DNA of 42,786 nucleotides from Pseudomonadota bacterium (GTDB lineage: Bacteria > Desulfobacterota > Desulfobulbia > Desulfobulbales > SURF-16), in contig JAHIVT010000105.1 of the NCBI GenBank assembly GCA_018816555.1, forward strand, positions 1 to 42,786, given 5' to 3'. Position numbers and translations under genes: made by a program. Each line of letters begins with the position of its first letter. Within the stretch, counting starts at the first letter, position 1. Below are positions 16,029 through 25,600 of this stretch, in pieces. The notes below the pieces were generated by a model that did no database searches, was not told the origin of the DNA, and worked only from the letters and a program-made list of their open reading frames with translations.

Positions 16029-16936
16029 GTGAAAAAACTCCGAAGAATATCGCAGCCTCAGTTCGTCAGCGCCTGCTGAACAAGGCCAGGAACGATCACC
16101 GCCCCTTTAACGAACTGCTGCAATACTTTGCCATTGAGCGTTTTCTCTATAGGTTATCGAGATCACCTCATGCAGACAAGTTCATCCTGAAAGGGGCTTT
16201 GATGCTCAGAGTCTGGCAGGCCCCCCTGTTCCGGCCGACAATGGATATAGACATGCTCGGCCGGAATACCGAAAATGAGGTGGAAAAGATCGTGAAGCAG
16301 GTATATGATATCTGTTTGGTCGAAGTCGAATCCGATGGGTTGAAGTTCAACACGGAGAGCATCAGGGGGGAGAGAATCACGGAGGACGCTGATTATGAAG
16401 GCGTGCGGATACGGTTTGTCGCCCAACTTGAAACGGCCAAAATTCCAATGCAGATAGATATTGGCTTTGGTGACGTGGTTGTTCCAGGTCCGCAGGAGGC
16501 AATTCTTCCCACCATTCTGGACTTTCCTCCACCTCATCTATTTGGGTACAGCCTGGAGAGCGCTATCGCTGAAAAATTCGAGGCAATGGTAAAGCTTGGC
16601 GAATTGAACAGCCGCATGAAGGACTTTTATGATATCTGGCTGCTTTCCAGACAATTCGATTTCACGAAGGATCGAATCAAGGAGGCGATATCAGAAACAA
16701 TGAGAAACCGAGGGACAAATCTTCCTCAGGAAATAGCGGCTTTCTCAGATTCTTTCCTCGCGATGAAGGCCGGGCAATGGAAAGCTTTTCACAGAAGGCT
16801 TAATCAACAGAACGTGCCGGCTGATTTTGCCGAGGTCGTCAGCCAAATCAAAACTTTCATTGACCCGGTTGTGGAATCGATTCTATCAGGAAAGCCAACG
16901 CCTACCAATTGGGAAGCGCCCGGCCCATGGGTATAA
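16025..16936 (+). CDS. abiEii: AbiEii nucleotidyltransferase toxin
   Basis: 303 aa from the ATG at 16025 that overlaps the abiEi stop. Nucleotidyltransferase motif: FILKGALMLRVW (GS/GA segment) followed by RPTMDIDML (D-x-D metal ligands) around residues 56-78, and the family motif RMKDFYDIWLLS near residue 200. AbiEii toxins of this family nucleotidylate targets such as tRNA acceptor ends and arrest growth on phage infection. Key catalytic residues look intact, so the system is probably functional. Confidence 0.92.
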   Translation: MSEKTPKNIAASVRQRLLNKARNDHRPFNELLQYFAIERFLYRLSRSPHADKFILKGALMLRVWQAPLFRPTMDIDMLGRNTENEVEKIVKQVYDICLVEVESDGLKFNTESIRGERITEDADYEGVRIRFVAQLETAKIPMQIDIGFGDVVVPGPQEAILPTILDFPPPHLFGYSLESAIAEKFEAMVKLGELNSRMKDFYDIWLLSRQFDFTKDRIKEAISETMRNRGTNLPQEIAAFSDSFLAMKAGQWKAFHRRLNQQNVPADFAEVVSQIKTFIDPVVESILSGKPTPTNWEAPGPWV

Positions 16937-17017
16937 TAGACATTCCTCCATTAGTTCAACCTCTCCCAAATTTTTCCCTTTCAATCCCTAAAACGTCACA
17001 TCCCCGGAAAAAAGTGA

Positions 17018-17038
17018 GTAGCGGACCATAGCCGCTAC
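17018..17038 (+). terminator. Hairpin between abiE and traW, possible attenuator
   Basis: GTAGCGG and CCGCTAC form a 7-bp stem with a 7-nt loop, 30 bp before traW. It has no clean T-run afterwards, so a terminator role is uncertain. The remainder of 16937-17067 shows nothing else. Confidence 0.3.
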
Positions 17039-17067
17039 ACTTGAACTTTTCTACCGGCGGGGAATAC

Positions 17068-17691
17068 GTGCGTTTTCGGGCAATCTTAGTAACAGCAATA
17101 TTTATCTTCATTTCGGGTGTTGATACCTCTTTTGCCAAGCATCTCGACACAGCGGGAAATCTCTACCCTGTTGTGGAGCCGGACGCTCTGACCGAAATCA
17201 GGGCGGCCGCCGCACGGGTTGACTGGGAAAAGGCAATCGACCGGCAGCATAAGCTGGAGATGATCAAAAACTTCAGACCCGGTGACCTGCACCCCCTTCC
17301 GGCCGCAAAGTTGGACAAGTCATTCCTGGTTGACATGACCTACACCCTGGATAGCGATATCCCGGATGGCAAGGGCGGTGTGCTGTATCCCAAAGGCTTT
17401 TCCTTCAATCCCCTGGACTATGTCAGCCTCACGAGTATCCTGGTGGTGATCGATGCCGGTGACCGGCGACAGGTCGACTGGTTCAAGGTCTCGCCATATG
17501 CCGAGGATTACCGGACCCGGTTGATTCTCTCCGGTGGTGATTACTACGATCTCTCCGAGGAACTTGACCGGCCGGTTTTTTACCTCATGGATACCGTTGC
17601 CCGGCGGCTTCAACTTGCCGCCGTGCCGTCCATAGTCCGGCAGCAGGGCAATATGCTGCAAGTGCGGGAGGTGATGCTGCGCCATGAATAG
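17068..17691 (+). CDS. traW: TraW pilus assembly protein
   Basis: 207 aa from the GTG at 17068 (after GGCGGGGAA), which gives a clean signal peptide ending TSFA; a TTG at 17041 is the alternative. The mature protein has the TraW pattern KHLDTAGNLYPVVEPDALTEI and NFRPGDLHPLPAAKLDKSFLVD. Its C-terminal half holds a VVIDAGDRRQVDW...LILSGGDYYDLSEEL domain. TraW is periplasmic and works with TrbC and TraU in F-pilus extension. Its stop overlaps the traU start by 8 nt. Confidence 0.85.
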   Translation: MRFRAILVTAIFIFISGVDTSFAKHLDTAGNLYPVVEPDALTEIRAAAARVDWEKAIDRQHKLEMIKNFRPGDLHPLPAAKLDKSFLVDMTYTLDSDIPDGKGGVLYPKGFSFNPLDYVSLTSILVVIDAGDRRQVDWFKVSPYAEDYRTRLILSGGDYYDLSEELDRPVFYLMDTVARRLQLAAVPSIVRQQGNMLQVREVMLRHE

Positions 17692-18694
17692 ATTTTTTGT
17701 AATCGTATCACTGTGCCTGACAGCATTATGTCCTCCTGGCGCCATGGCAGCGGTCAAGAGCGGTACTTTCATCAATCCCATCACGGATGTCGCCTGGCAG
17801 GAGATCTTCCCGATCAAGATCGCCGGCATCACCATCGCCCCCACTCCGGACAACTACGACACTCCTGACGTGGCCTCTTCTCCTATCTGCGTCTGCCCCG
17901 CCCCGCCGCCTGAGTATTACCGGATCGGCATTTCCGTGAGTTTCTGGGAACCGGCCCGGATGATCGAGACCGTGGCCACTCCCTATTATTTCCCCTCACT
18001 CGGTTTCGGGCTGGACCTGGCCTCCACCAAAGGCTTTCTTTCAGGCAAGAATTACAGCTTAGACAGTGCCCTGCCGGACCAATCCACCTTTGCCCAGGCT
18101 CATTATCTGCTGTTCCCGGTCTGGAGCATCCTGGGTCTGTTGATCGATTTTTCCTGTGTCGAGAATTCCGGTTTTGACGTGGCCTATATCACCGAGATCG
18201 ACCCGCTGTGGCAGGACGACGAGCTGTCCTTTATCATCCACCCAGAGGCTGCGCTTTTCGCCAACCAGGATGCACAGATGGCCTGCATGGCCGATTCGGC
18301 TGCGGTCAATGACTACCGCCCCCTGGAATTGCTCTTCTGGTGCGTGGGCAGCGGCGGTTCCGCCTACCCAATGACCGGTCATGTCGATGACGACAACATC
18401 ATCCAGGCCAACTCCACCATCGCGGCCCGGATGATCTACAAGCTGGCCCGTGAACTGCTGATCTGCGATCCCGGGCTCAATCTCTGTAACTGCGTGCAGA
18501 CGCCGATCTGGTACAAGCCAAACTACAAACTGCAGGCTGTTCGCCCGGCGGTAAACAAAAGGGCGTGGCCCATCGGCAAGAGTTCCTTTTTTTTCGGCAC
18601 CAATCTCAACCCACCATACCGGAGCACCAAAGGGGCGGGTGATGAGTTCGTGTGGCTGGTATTCAGGAAAAGGGTATGCTGCGTATCCGAATAA
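17684..18694 (+). CDS. traU: TraU mating-pair stabilisation protein
   Basis: 336 aa, the normal length. Signal peptide to about residue 22 (CPPGAMA). The conserved TraU core is present: NPITDVAWQEIFPIKIAGI near the N-terminus, CVCPAPPPEYYRIGISVSFWEPARMIE, then CADSA-like and FWCVGSGGSAYPMTG segments and C-terminal CDPGLNLCNCVQTPIWYK. Multiple paired Cys point to disulfides formed by the element's own Dsb proteins. The next gene, trbC, starts within its last 19 nt. Confidence 0.93.
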   Translation: MNRFFVIVSLCLTALCPPGAMAAVKSGTFINPITDVAWQEIFPIKIAGITIAPTPDNYDTPDVASSPICVCPAPPPEYYRIGISVSFWEPARMIETVATPYYFPSLGFGLDLASTKGFLSGKNYSLDSALPDQSTFAQAHYLLFPVWSILGLLIDFSCVENSGFDVAYITEIDPLWQDDELSFIIHPEAALFANQDAQMACMADSAAVNDYRPLELLFWCVGSGGSAYPMTGHVDDDNIIQANSTIAARMIYKLARELLICDPGLNLCNCVQTPIWYKPNYKLQAVRPAVNKRAWPIGKSSFFFGTNLNPPYRSTKGAGDEFVWLVFRKRVCCVSE

Positions 18695-19485
18695 AAAATA
18701 CCGTTATGCTCGGAACAGCCATTGTTCTCGTTTTTTGTCTATCAGCCGGGTATAGCCTTGCCGGCGAACCAGACAGGGAACTCAGGATGAATGATATCAC
18801 CGGTATTCTGCATGAAGCGCAGGAGAAAGCGAAGAGGCTTTTGCCGCCTGAGAACGACCATGCTGGTGAGGGCAAAAGAGCCGCCGATGTTCTTATGGAA
18901 CAGTTCAGTTCCCCGGCATACCAGGACGTCATCCTGGAAGAAAAACAACGCCTGCAGGCGAGGGTTTTCAAGGATATCCTTGGCGAGTCCCTGCTGCAAA
19001 GCAAGAACCATCCGCTGGCGGAAGCAGCACCTGGCACAGAGCGGATTTACCTCTTTGTCTCAAGCTCGATACCGGTTACCACCCTGCGTACGTACGCTGC
19101 AATGATTGATCGTGCCCGTACCGGGGAAATTATCATGGTGCTGCGCGGCTTTGTTGGCGGGATGAAGAAAATCAGGCCGACCTTGGAATTTATCGGTGAA
19201 ATCCTGAAAAAAGACCCGGCCTGTGATCTAGACAAAACCCGGTGCGACAGTTTTCAGGTTAATATCCAGATCGATCCCGAGCTGTTTCAGCGGTTCCAGA
19301 TCCAGGATGTCCCGGCAGTGACGTATCTCCCTGAAGGGGAGGACCAAGACCAGGCCGAGCCCCTGGTTATCCTTGGCGATGCGGCGCTGGATTTTATGCT
19401 GGAGCGGATAAACAGGGAGGCAAATAGTAACGGTTTGAAAACCATTATTACCGCACTGCGGAGTGGAAAAGGATCCGGAGAATAA
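18676..19485 (+). CDS. trbC: TrbC pilin assembly protein
   Basis: 269 aa from ATG 18676 (preceded by AGGAAAAGGG); a GTG at 18652 is in frame but less likely. N-terminal signal sequence (TAIVLVFCLSAGYSLAG). The C-terminal domain fits F-type TrbC: IYLFVSSSIPVTTLRTYAAMIDRA, VLRGFVGGMKKIRPTLEF, then QINIQIDPELFQRFQIQDVPAVTY-like sequence with a thioredoxin-type cis-Pro but no CxxC. Periplasmic partner of TraW. The N-terminal third is charged and helical. Confidence 0.85.
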   Translation: MLRIRIKNTVMLGTAIVLVFCLSAGYSLAGEPDRELRMNDITGILHEAQEKAKRLLPPENDHAGEGKRAADVLMEQFSSPAYQDVILEEKQRLQARVFKDILGESLLQSKNHPLAEAAPGTERIYLFVSSSIPVTTLRTYAAMIDRARTGEIIMVLRGFVGGMKKIRPTLEFIGEILKKDPACDLDKTRCDSFQVNIQIDPELFQRFQIQDVPAVTYLPEGEDQDQAEPLVILGDAALDFMLERINREANSNGLKTIITALRSGKGSGE

Positions 19486-19486
19486 A

Positions 19487-19822
19487 ATGACTGACGAAGC
19501 AGGCGGAAAATCCGCCGCTGCCCCGATAAAATATAGCCCCGGTTTGCTGGCCACCACCATGGTTGCTTTGCTGGTGAGTTTGTTCACCTCCATTGGCATC
19601 GTAATCGTCTATGACCAGCGGTATGCCCAGAAAATCGTCAGCATGGATATCAAAGGCTATATTCGGAGCCAGCGGGATATGGTCATGAGAAGTGAGGTGA
19701 CAGACGAGCAGTTGCGCAAGAACATCGATGCCATGGAAACGGCGCTGCTGGCGGAACCGGCCAATCACACCGTGCTGTTAAAAGACGTGGTGCTGCGCAA
19801 TGCCCGTGAAATCAAACCATAA
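19487..19822 (+). CDS. trbI: TrbI (F-type) small membrane protein
   Basis: 111 aa from ATG 19487, preceded by GGAG. A single N-terminal membrane helix (LLATTMVALLVSLFTSIGIVIVY, residues about 21-43) is followed by a periplasmic helical part (KIVSMDIKGYIRSQRDMVM), matching the F-type TrbI family, which influences pilus retraction in F. In F it lies between traC and traW; here it follows trbC. The last 23 nt overlap the S26 peptidase gene. Confidence 0.75.
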   Translation: MTDEAGGKSAAAPIKYSPGLLATTMVALLVSLFTSIGIVIVYDQRYAQKIVSMDIKGYIRSQRDMVMRSEVTDEQLRKNIDAMETALLAEPANHTVLLKDVVLRNAREIKP

Positions 19823-20279
19823 ACACTCATGGCGGATCATGGCGGCTGTTTTTGTGTCGGCATTGGCCATTGGGCTCTGGTTGCCCGGCCATATCAGCGT
19901 GACGCTCACCTCGTCCGTGGGCTACCGTCTTTTCTTTCTGACCGAGCCAGAATCTCGGGATTTCAGACAAGGAGACTATCTCTTGTTTGACAAGCATCTC
20001 GATCAAGCCCAAACAGACCGGCTGCTGAAAAAAGTTGGCTGTGCGCCGGGCCAAAGGCTCAGTGCCGTTGAGGGGAAGTTTTCCTGTGACGGCCATTTTC
20101 TCGGCAGGGCTTTGGCCCAGGATTCAAAAGGTAACAGACTGCCGCAATTCATCTTCAGCGGTTTTGTCCCACCCGGCAGCCTGTTTATGGTCGGCAGCCA
20201 CCCGCGAAGTTATGACAGCAGATATTTCGGATTCATACATGCAGACTGTGTGCTTAAAAAAGCTTATCCGCTCTGGTAA
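19800..20279 (+). CDS. S26 family signal peptidase (TraF/TrhF-type)
   Basis: 159 aa. One membrane anchor (AVFVSALAIGLWLPG, about residues 16-30), then the S26 active site: Ser at 38-39 in TSSVGYRLFFL, a Lys candidate at 77-78 in LLKKVGCAPGQRL, and the late motif GSHPRSYDSRYFG. This is the conjugative signal-peptidase type (IncP TraF, TrhF in F-like integrative elements). It is thought to process the pilin or another transfer protein in the periplasm. F itself lacks this gene. The overlap with trbI suggests translational coupling. Confidence 0.85.
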   Translation: MPVKSNHKHSWRIMAAVFVSALAIGLWLPGHISVTLTSSVGYRLFFLTEPESRDFRQGDYLLFDKHLDQAQTDRLLKKVGCAPGQRLSAVEGKFSCDGHFLGRALAQDSKGNRLPQFIFSGFVPPGSLFMVGSHPRSYDSRYFGFIHADCVLKKAYPLW

Positions 20280-20283
20280 GGAG

Positions 20284-21132
20284 ATGGTGCTGTTCCGCGT
20301 TCTGACCGTTGTCGCCTTTGTCTTTGCAGGGTTGCCGGATGCTGAAGCCGAGCAGTGGCCAAAATTTTACGATGCCGCCAAGCAAGGCTGGTTCTGGTAC
20401 GAGGAGCCTGCGCCGGAACCGGAGAAGGATGAGGCAACAGCGCCAATGCCCCCTCCCCTGCCCTCCCTGGCGGACTATTCCATCGAACAACTCTGGGAGA
20501 TGCATCCGGATGATTTCCAGGATCTGCTCCTGGAGTTCCAGAAAAAGGCGGTGCAGCGGCCGACCGAGGAAAACGTCCACGATTACCTGACCATGCAGGA
20601 TCTGGCCCGCCGAAAGGCCGCGGCTTACGCCAATGTCGCCTCCTACGTCATCCAGAAATACGCGGATCTCGATGTCGGGCGGGAATACCCGGTGGCGGCG
20701 CCAGGCGTTGTCGCCCGGGTGAAGATGCAGAAAGAGGAGATCAGCGCCACCATCCGGGATGCCGCCGCAGATCACGCCCTGCTCTATTTTGCCAGTCAGG
20801 ACTGCTCATACTGCCAGGAACAGCAGCAGATCCTGCGCTATTTCACCGACCGCTACAACTGGCAGATCAAGGAGATCGATGTTGACGCAAAGCCTGCGAT
20901 CGCGGCCCGATTCGGCATCCGGACCACTCCGACCCTGCTGCTGATCGCCAGAAACCGCCCCGATTACCTTCCGGTAGCAAGCGGGGTGGTGGCCTTAGAC
21001 GAGTTGGAACGCTCGCTCTACCGGTCGATCCGTATGTTGAACGGCCAGATCACGCCCCAGGAATATTCCGTCTATGATTTCCAGAAAGGTGGCGGGCTCG
21101 ATCCCGAATCCATCTTGAAGAAGAGGTTCTGA
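20284..21132 (+). CDS. traF: TraF pilus assembly protein, thioredoxin fold
   Basis: 282 aa from ATG 20284, which leaves a short signal peptide (VLFRVLTVVAFVFAG...AEA). AAGGAG directly abuts this ATG, so GTG 20287 could also be used. The N-terminal half holds the TraF region (WPKFYDAAKQGWFWYEEP...SIEQLWEMHPDDFQDLL). The C-terminal thioredoxin-like domain has CSYC at residues 174-177 and the cis-Pro segment IRTTPTLLLI. Many TraF proteins have lost the CxxC; here it is present, giving a second periplasmic redox enzyme beside DsbC. Confidence 0.88.
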   Translation: MVLFRVLTVVAFVFAGLPDAEAEQWPKFYDAAKQGWFWYEEPAPEPEKDEATAPMPPPLPSLADYSIEQLWEMHPDDFQDLLLEFQKKAVQRPTEENVHDYLTMQDLARRKAAAYANVASYVIQKYADLDVGREYPVAAPGVVARVKMQKEEISATIRDAAADHALLYFASQDCSYCQEQQQILRYFTDRYNWQIKEIDVDAKPAIAARFGIRTTPTLLLIARNRPDYLPVASGVVALDELERSLYRSIRMLNGQITPQEYSVYDFQKGGGLDPESILKKRF

Positions 21133-22604
21133 TGAGACTAAATCGCCTGAAAAAAACGGCTGCCCTTGCGCTTGCCACCATGCTCCTGGCCCCGCCTCAG
21201 GCCGGCGCCGGCTGGGTGGATGACTGGCTGACCCAGAACACCTCCAACCCGCCGGACTATTTCGCCGGCCAGAAACGTGGCTACTATTCCGGCGGCAGCT
21301 TCAGTGCCCGCTGGCCCAACAACGCCACCTATCCCATCACCGTGGAGCCGCCCCGCATCAAAAGCGGCTGCGGCGGCATCGACATCTTTCTGGGCGGCTT
21401 CAGTTTCCTGAACTTCGAGTATCTGGTCGAGAAACTCCAGCGCATCCTGATGAGCGGCGGCGCGGTGGCCTTTGACCTGGCCTTGAAGACCCTGTGCGAG
21501 CCCTGCGCCACCTCGATCAAATCCTTCGAGGCCATTGCCGATAAACTGAACGGTCTGCAGCTTGACGAATGCACAGCGGCCAGGGACATCCGGGCGGTCC
21601 TGCAGAGCAGCGACGGCCAGGGCTTCGCCTCCATGGATACCGTGGAGCGCAGACTCGGCAACGCCATCAAGGAGAACAAGTTGAGCCAGGGAATCGCCGA
21701 CCTCTACCAGACCATCACCGAGGAAGACCGGGCCAATCAGAACCTGGCGCAGAAACCTGACGTGCTGCGGGCGGTATCCGGCTGCAATGCCGAGATCAAG
21801 GAGATCTTCCTCTCCAACCTGATCGACAGCGGTGGATCGTTGCTGGAAAATCTGGGCGTCGGCAAGCTCGGGCTTTCGCCGGATTATGTCAGCCTGATCC
21901 GCGGCCTGGTGGGCGATGTCCGCATCGAGGGGCCGGACAACGGTTTCAAGGTCACCTTTGTTTCTCCCTGCCCGCAGAACAATCCCGATGACGTGAAGGC
22001 CTTTACCCAAGGCAATGTCATGGGCAGAGACGCGGCCGGGGCCTGCGCCCCGATCACCGACGCCAATGCCGACCTGGTGCACTACGTGGGGACCAGGATG
22101 AACTCGGTGGCCGGCAAGATCAAGACGAGGACGCCGCTTGACGTCACGGACACCGCCTTTATCGAGAACAGCCCGCTCTCCATCAGCCTGGTGCTGAAAA
22201 CCGCGGTGGGCACCGAACAGGAGGACGCCACCATCGCCACCCTGTCCGATCTGACCGCCAAGGCCTATGTCCTGCAGATGCTGGTCGATCTTTACAACCG
22301 CGCCACCCTGGTCATGGAAAAGGCCAAGGAGCTGCTCAGCAAACGGTCGAGCGCCGCCGCCGGCCAGGACTCGGAGACCTGCAAGGCCGCCATCTTCGCC
22401 GACAATCTCGATGATCAGGTGGCAGGGATGAACGAAAAGATCTACCGGCTGCAGCTCGCGGCCCGGGAGAGCTATTCGGCCTCGGCCACGGAACTGGCCA
22501 CCATCTTCAGGATTCTCGATCACATGCAGAGCGTGGACCAGCGGCTCTACGCACTCATTGCCGAAAAATACGGCACCGGTGTGGCGGAACGGACCCTGCG
22601 ATGA
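21132..22604 (+). CDS. traH: TraH pilus assembly protein
   Basis: 490 aa. Signal peptide ending AGA (about residue 26), then the TraH core: WVDDWLTQNTSNPPDYFAGQKRGYYSGGSFSARWP, KSGCGGIDIFLGGFSFLNFEYLVEKLQ and LKTLCEPCATSIKSFEAIADKLNGLQLDEC. Conserved Cys pairs imply disulfides. C-terminal coiled-coil prediction from the helical, charged sequence is typical. The start overlaps the traF stop (TGATG) and the stop overlaps the traG start (ATGA). Confidence 0.93.
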   Translation: MRLNRLKKTAALALATMLLAPPQAGAGWVDDWLTQNTSNPPDYFAGQKRGYYSGGSFSARWPNNATYPITVEPPRIKSGCGGIDIFLGGFSFLNFEYLVEKLQRILMSGGAVAFDLALKTLCEPCATSIKSFEAIADKLNGLQLDECTAARDIRAVLQSSDGQGFASMDTVERRLGNAIKENKLSQGIADLYQTITEEDRANQNLAQKPDVLRAVSGCNAEIKEIFLSNLIDSGGSLLENLGVGKLGLSPDYVSLIRGLVGDVRIEGPDNGFKVTFVSPCPQNNPDDVKAFTQGNVMGRDAAGACAPITDANADLVHYVGTRMNSVAGKIKTRTPLDVTDTAFIENSPLSISLVLKTAVGTEQEDATIATLSDLTAKAYVLQMLVDLYNRATLVMEKAKELLSKRSSAAAGQDSETCKAAIFADNLDDQVAGMNEKIYRLQLAARESYSASATELATIFRILDHMQSVDQRLYALIAEKYGTGVAERTLR

Positions 22605-25600
22605 GACCTGTTCCCTATCCAGGCAGGGGGCCATTCTTCACAAAAACAGCCTGCCTCGCCGCAGCCGCTCTGCTCTTTCTCTGCCGGGCTGACAGCGCCC
22701 TGGCCCTGGACATGGAGTTCTACACATACAATGGCTTCGGTCCGGTGACCCAGGCCTTCCGCAAACTGGCGCTGATCTTCTCCGATGCCGGATATGTCGG
22801 GCTCTTTTTCACGGCCACGGTGCTCGGCATCCTCTTTGCCGCCATGGCCTTTATGATCAAGATGGCCACCGGCGCCAGGATCGTCCCCCTGGTCTGGGCC
22901 ATGCCGGTGCTGCTGGGCGTGGTTCTCTATCTCGGGCTCTTCGTGCCCAAGGGCAATATCACGGTCTATGATCCGGTGCTGAACCGTTTCGACACCATCG
23001 GCGGCATTCCCAACGGCGTGGTGGCCACGGCAGGCATCCTCAACAAAATCGAACGGGGCCTGGTGGAGATCATCGACACTGCCGGTGTGCCCGGCGCCAG
23101 ATACCAGGAGGCGGCGGGCGGCATCGGCTTCTCCACCCTCAAGGCGGCCATGAACGCCGGTCCCAAGGACGCCTTTGCCAGGGAGAGCATGGCCCGCTAT
23201 TTCCAGGACTGCGTCATGTTCGAGATGGTCCGGCCCGGCACCACCTTTTCCGCCGACACCATGCTCTACGGCACCTCGGACTTCCTGCCGGAACTGGCCA
23301 AGGCGGATAACCCGGCGGTGTTCACCGTCTATTACGACGCGGCAAATCCCCAGGGCCAGACCATGACCTGCCGGGAGGCGTGGTCGAATCTCTTCCCCAT
23401 CTACAACAATGCCACCACCTTTACAGATGCCGTGAAAACCGTGTGCGGCGCCTCGCTGTATGACCCGGCTAATGCCGGGGAGATGACAAGCTGCAGGAAT
23501 CTGATCAGCGATACCCTGGCCCGGACCACCGGGGCCGTGGTCGCCCCGGAGCATTTCATCCGCCAGGCGAGTCTCACCAGGCTCATCTTTCAGGTGCTTG
23601 ATCATGCCGATCCTCAGTCGGCCATGCTGGTGCAGACCAACCGGCAGGTGGTGTCGTCCGGCCTGGGCATGGCCGCGGCCATCAACGAGTGGCTGCCGGT
23701 GATGCGGGCCATCATGACGGCGGTGGCCATCGGTCTCATTCCGTTTCTGACGTTGTTTCTGCCGACCCCGCTGGTGGGCAAGGCCCTGTCGGTCATGGCC
23801 GGCTTCTTTGTCTTCCTGGCCACCTGGGGGATTTCGGATGCCATCCTGCACGGCGCGGCGCTCGATTACGCAGTGGAGGCCTTCGAGGATATCCGCCAGA
23901 GCGGCCTCGGCCTCTATGCCTGCGTCACCTTTCCCGAGACATCCACCAAGGCCCTGGCCATGTTCGGCATTGTCAGGTCATCCGGCATCATGCTGGCAAG
24001 CTTCCTGTCCATGATGCTGATCCGCTTCGGCGGCCACGCCCTGGCCATGATGGCCGGCAGTCTGCAGAGCGCGATCCAGGGAGCCGGGGCACGGGCCGGA
24101 ACCCTGCTCACCCCGGAAGGTAAAGCCTCGGCCCTTGATCAGCAGGTCAGCACCACCGTACCATTGGAGATGGCCAATCATTACGGATTTTCCACCCAGG
24201 CGGCGAGCAGGCAATGGCAGGCCCACAAGGGGATGCAATCCACAGCGGCGGACTGGCAGACCCTGGATGCGGCCAGGGATGCAGGAGTGATCCCCGCAGG
24301 GATGGGCAACATCGAGGCGGCCAAATCGATGTTCACCGCCAATCGTTCCCTCGGCGGCGGGCAGGGGCCGGTCCAGTTGAGTACCGACCCTGACGGCAGG
24401 CTCGTTTTCAGCAGTGCCCAGAACATGACCGGCCAGGGTTTTGTCAGACAGGCCCAGACCGGCATGGACGGCGCCGGCGTTTCGACCTATACCGGCGGCG
24501 CCGGCACCCTGGTGACCGAGGGCCGGAACGGGGAAGAGACCGTCACCAGTGCCAACGTCAGAAACATGGATATGAATTTTGCCCGGAAGCAGGAGGAACG
24601 CAACCTGGAAAAAGCGGCCCACTCCCTGGCCAGCAGCGAGAATTACTCCAACATGCTCAGCCGGCTCAGACAGGACAGCCGCACCAGCACCGAGGCCCGC
24701 TCGTTCAGTGAACAGCTCAGTAATTCTGAACAGGAGAAGTGGAACAAGAGCGTGGAGAATGGGTCGGCGTTTTCTATGGTTAAGGATGAGAAAAGCAGGC
24801 TTGCTTTAGAAGCAAGTGGTGCTGGCGGCTTTAATCTGGGAGTTGTCAAAGCTGGAGGGAGATACAGCCTTCAGGGAATAGGTGAAGACGGGGAAAAACT
24901 CAATATTTCATTATCCGCAAAAGAGGCCCAGGCATTCGAAGCGAACCGCCAGCAGGTCCGCTCTGAAGCGTTGACCGAAACTCTCCAGAATGCACAAAGC
25001 CTATCCTATGCGGACAATCTATCCAAATCCATCGGAGCGTCCGAAGCCCATTCCTATCTGAGCGAGGCCCAGCGGATAAATACTGATTCCGCCTCGTACA
25101 ACAACAATATGGCGACAGCCTTCATCAAAGACTATGCCGCGTATCGATACGGCATGGATAGCCCGGAAAACGTACAGAAGGCCATGACATTCCTTAACAG
25201 TCAGGCCATTGGCTCACGGGATGACCAGCGCCATCTGCAAGAACTCGCCAAGGATTTTTTGAGCGGCCGATTCGGAACCCTTGGCACAACTGGCGCTGGA
25301 AAGACCATCGAGCACGATGCCCACACGGTGCAGACATCCCAGGAGCATTTACGGGGTGAGGCTCATTCTGCTGCGGAAACAACCCTTAATAAAACCGGCA
25401 ACATCAACGAGCAGTCGCAAGCCGGTCCACCTCACGGAAGAGTGGCGGTGCCCAACAAGCACGAGGTCGAATCAAAGGTAGAGGCCCGGCAGGAATTTTT
25501 CGAACGGGAACAAACAGGCCAAGGCCGCGTCCAAACAAACGTTGCCGGCATGATAGGCGAGGGAATAGGTAAAATTGATCACGCTATCGGTAAAATTGTC

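Noticed and set aside
21138-22634. Long open frame antisense to traH (498 codons)
   Set aside because: GC-rich codon shadow of traH; His/Gly/Arg-rich low-complexity translation with no family features.
22547-23851. Long open frame antisense to traG (434 codons)
   Set aside because: Shadow of a GC-rich gene; translation is His/Gly/Arg-rich and resembles no protein family.
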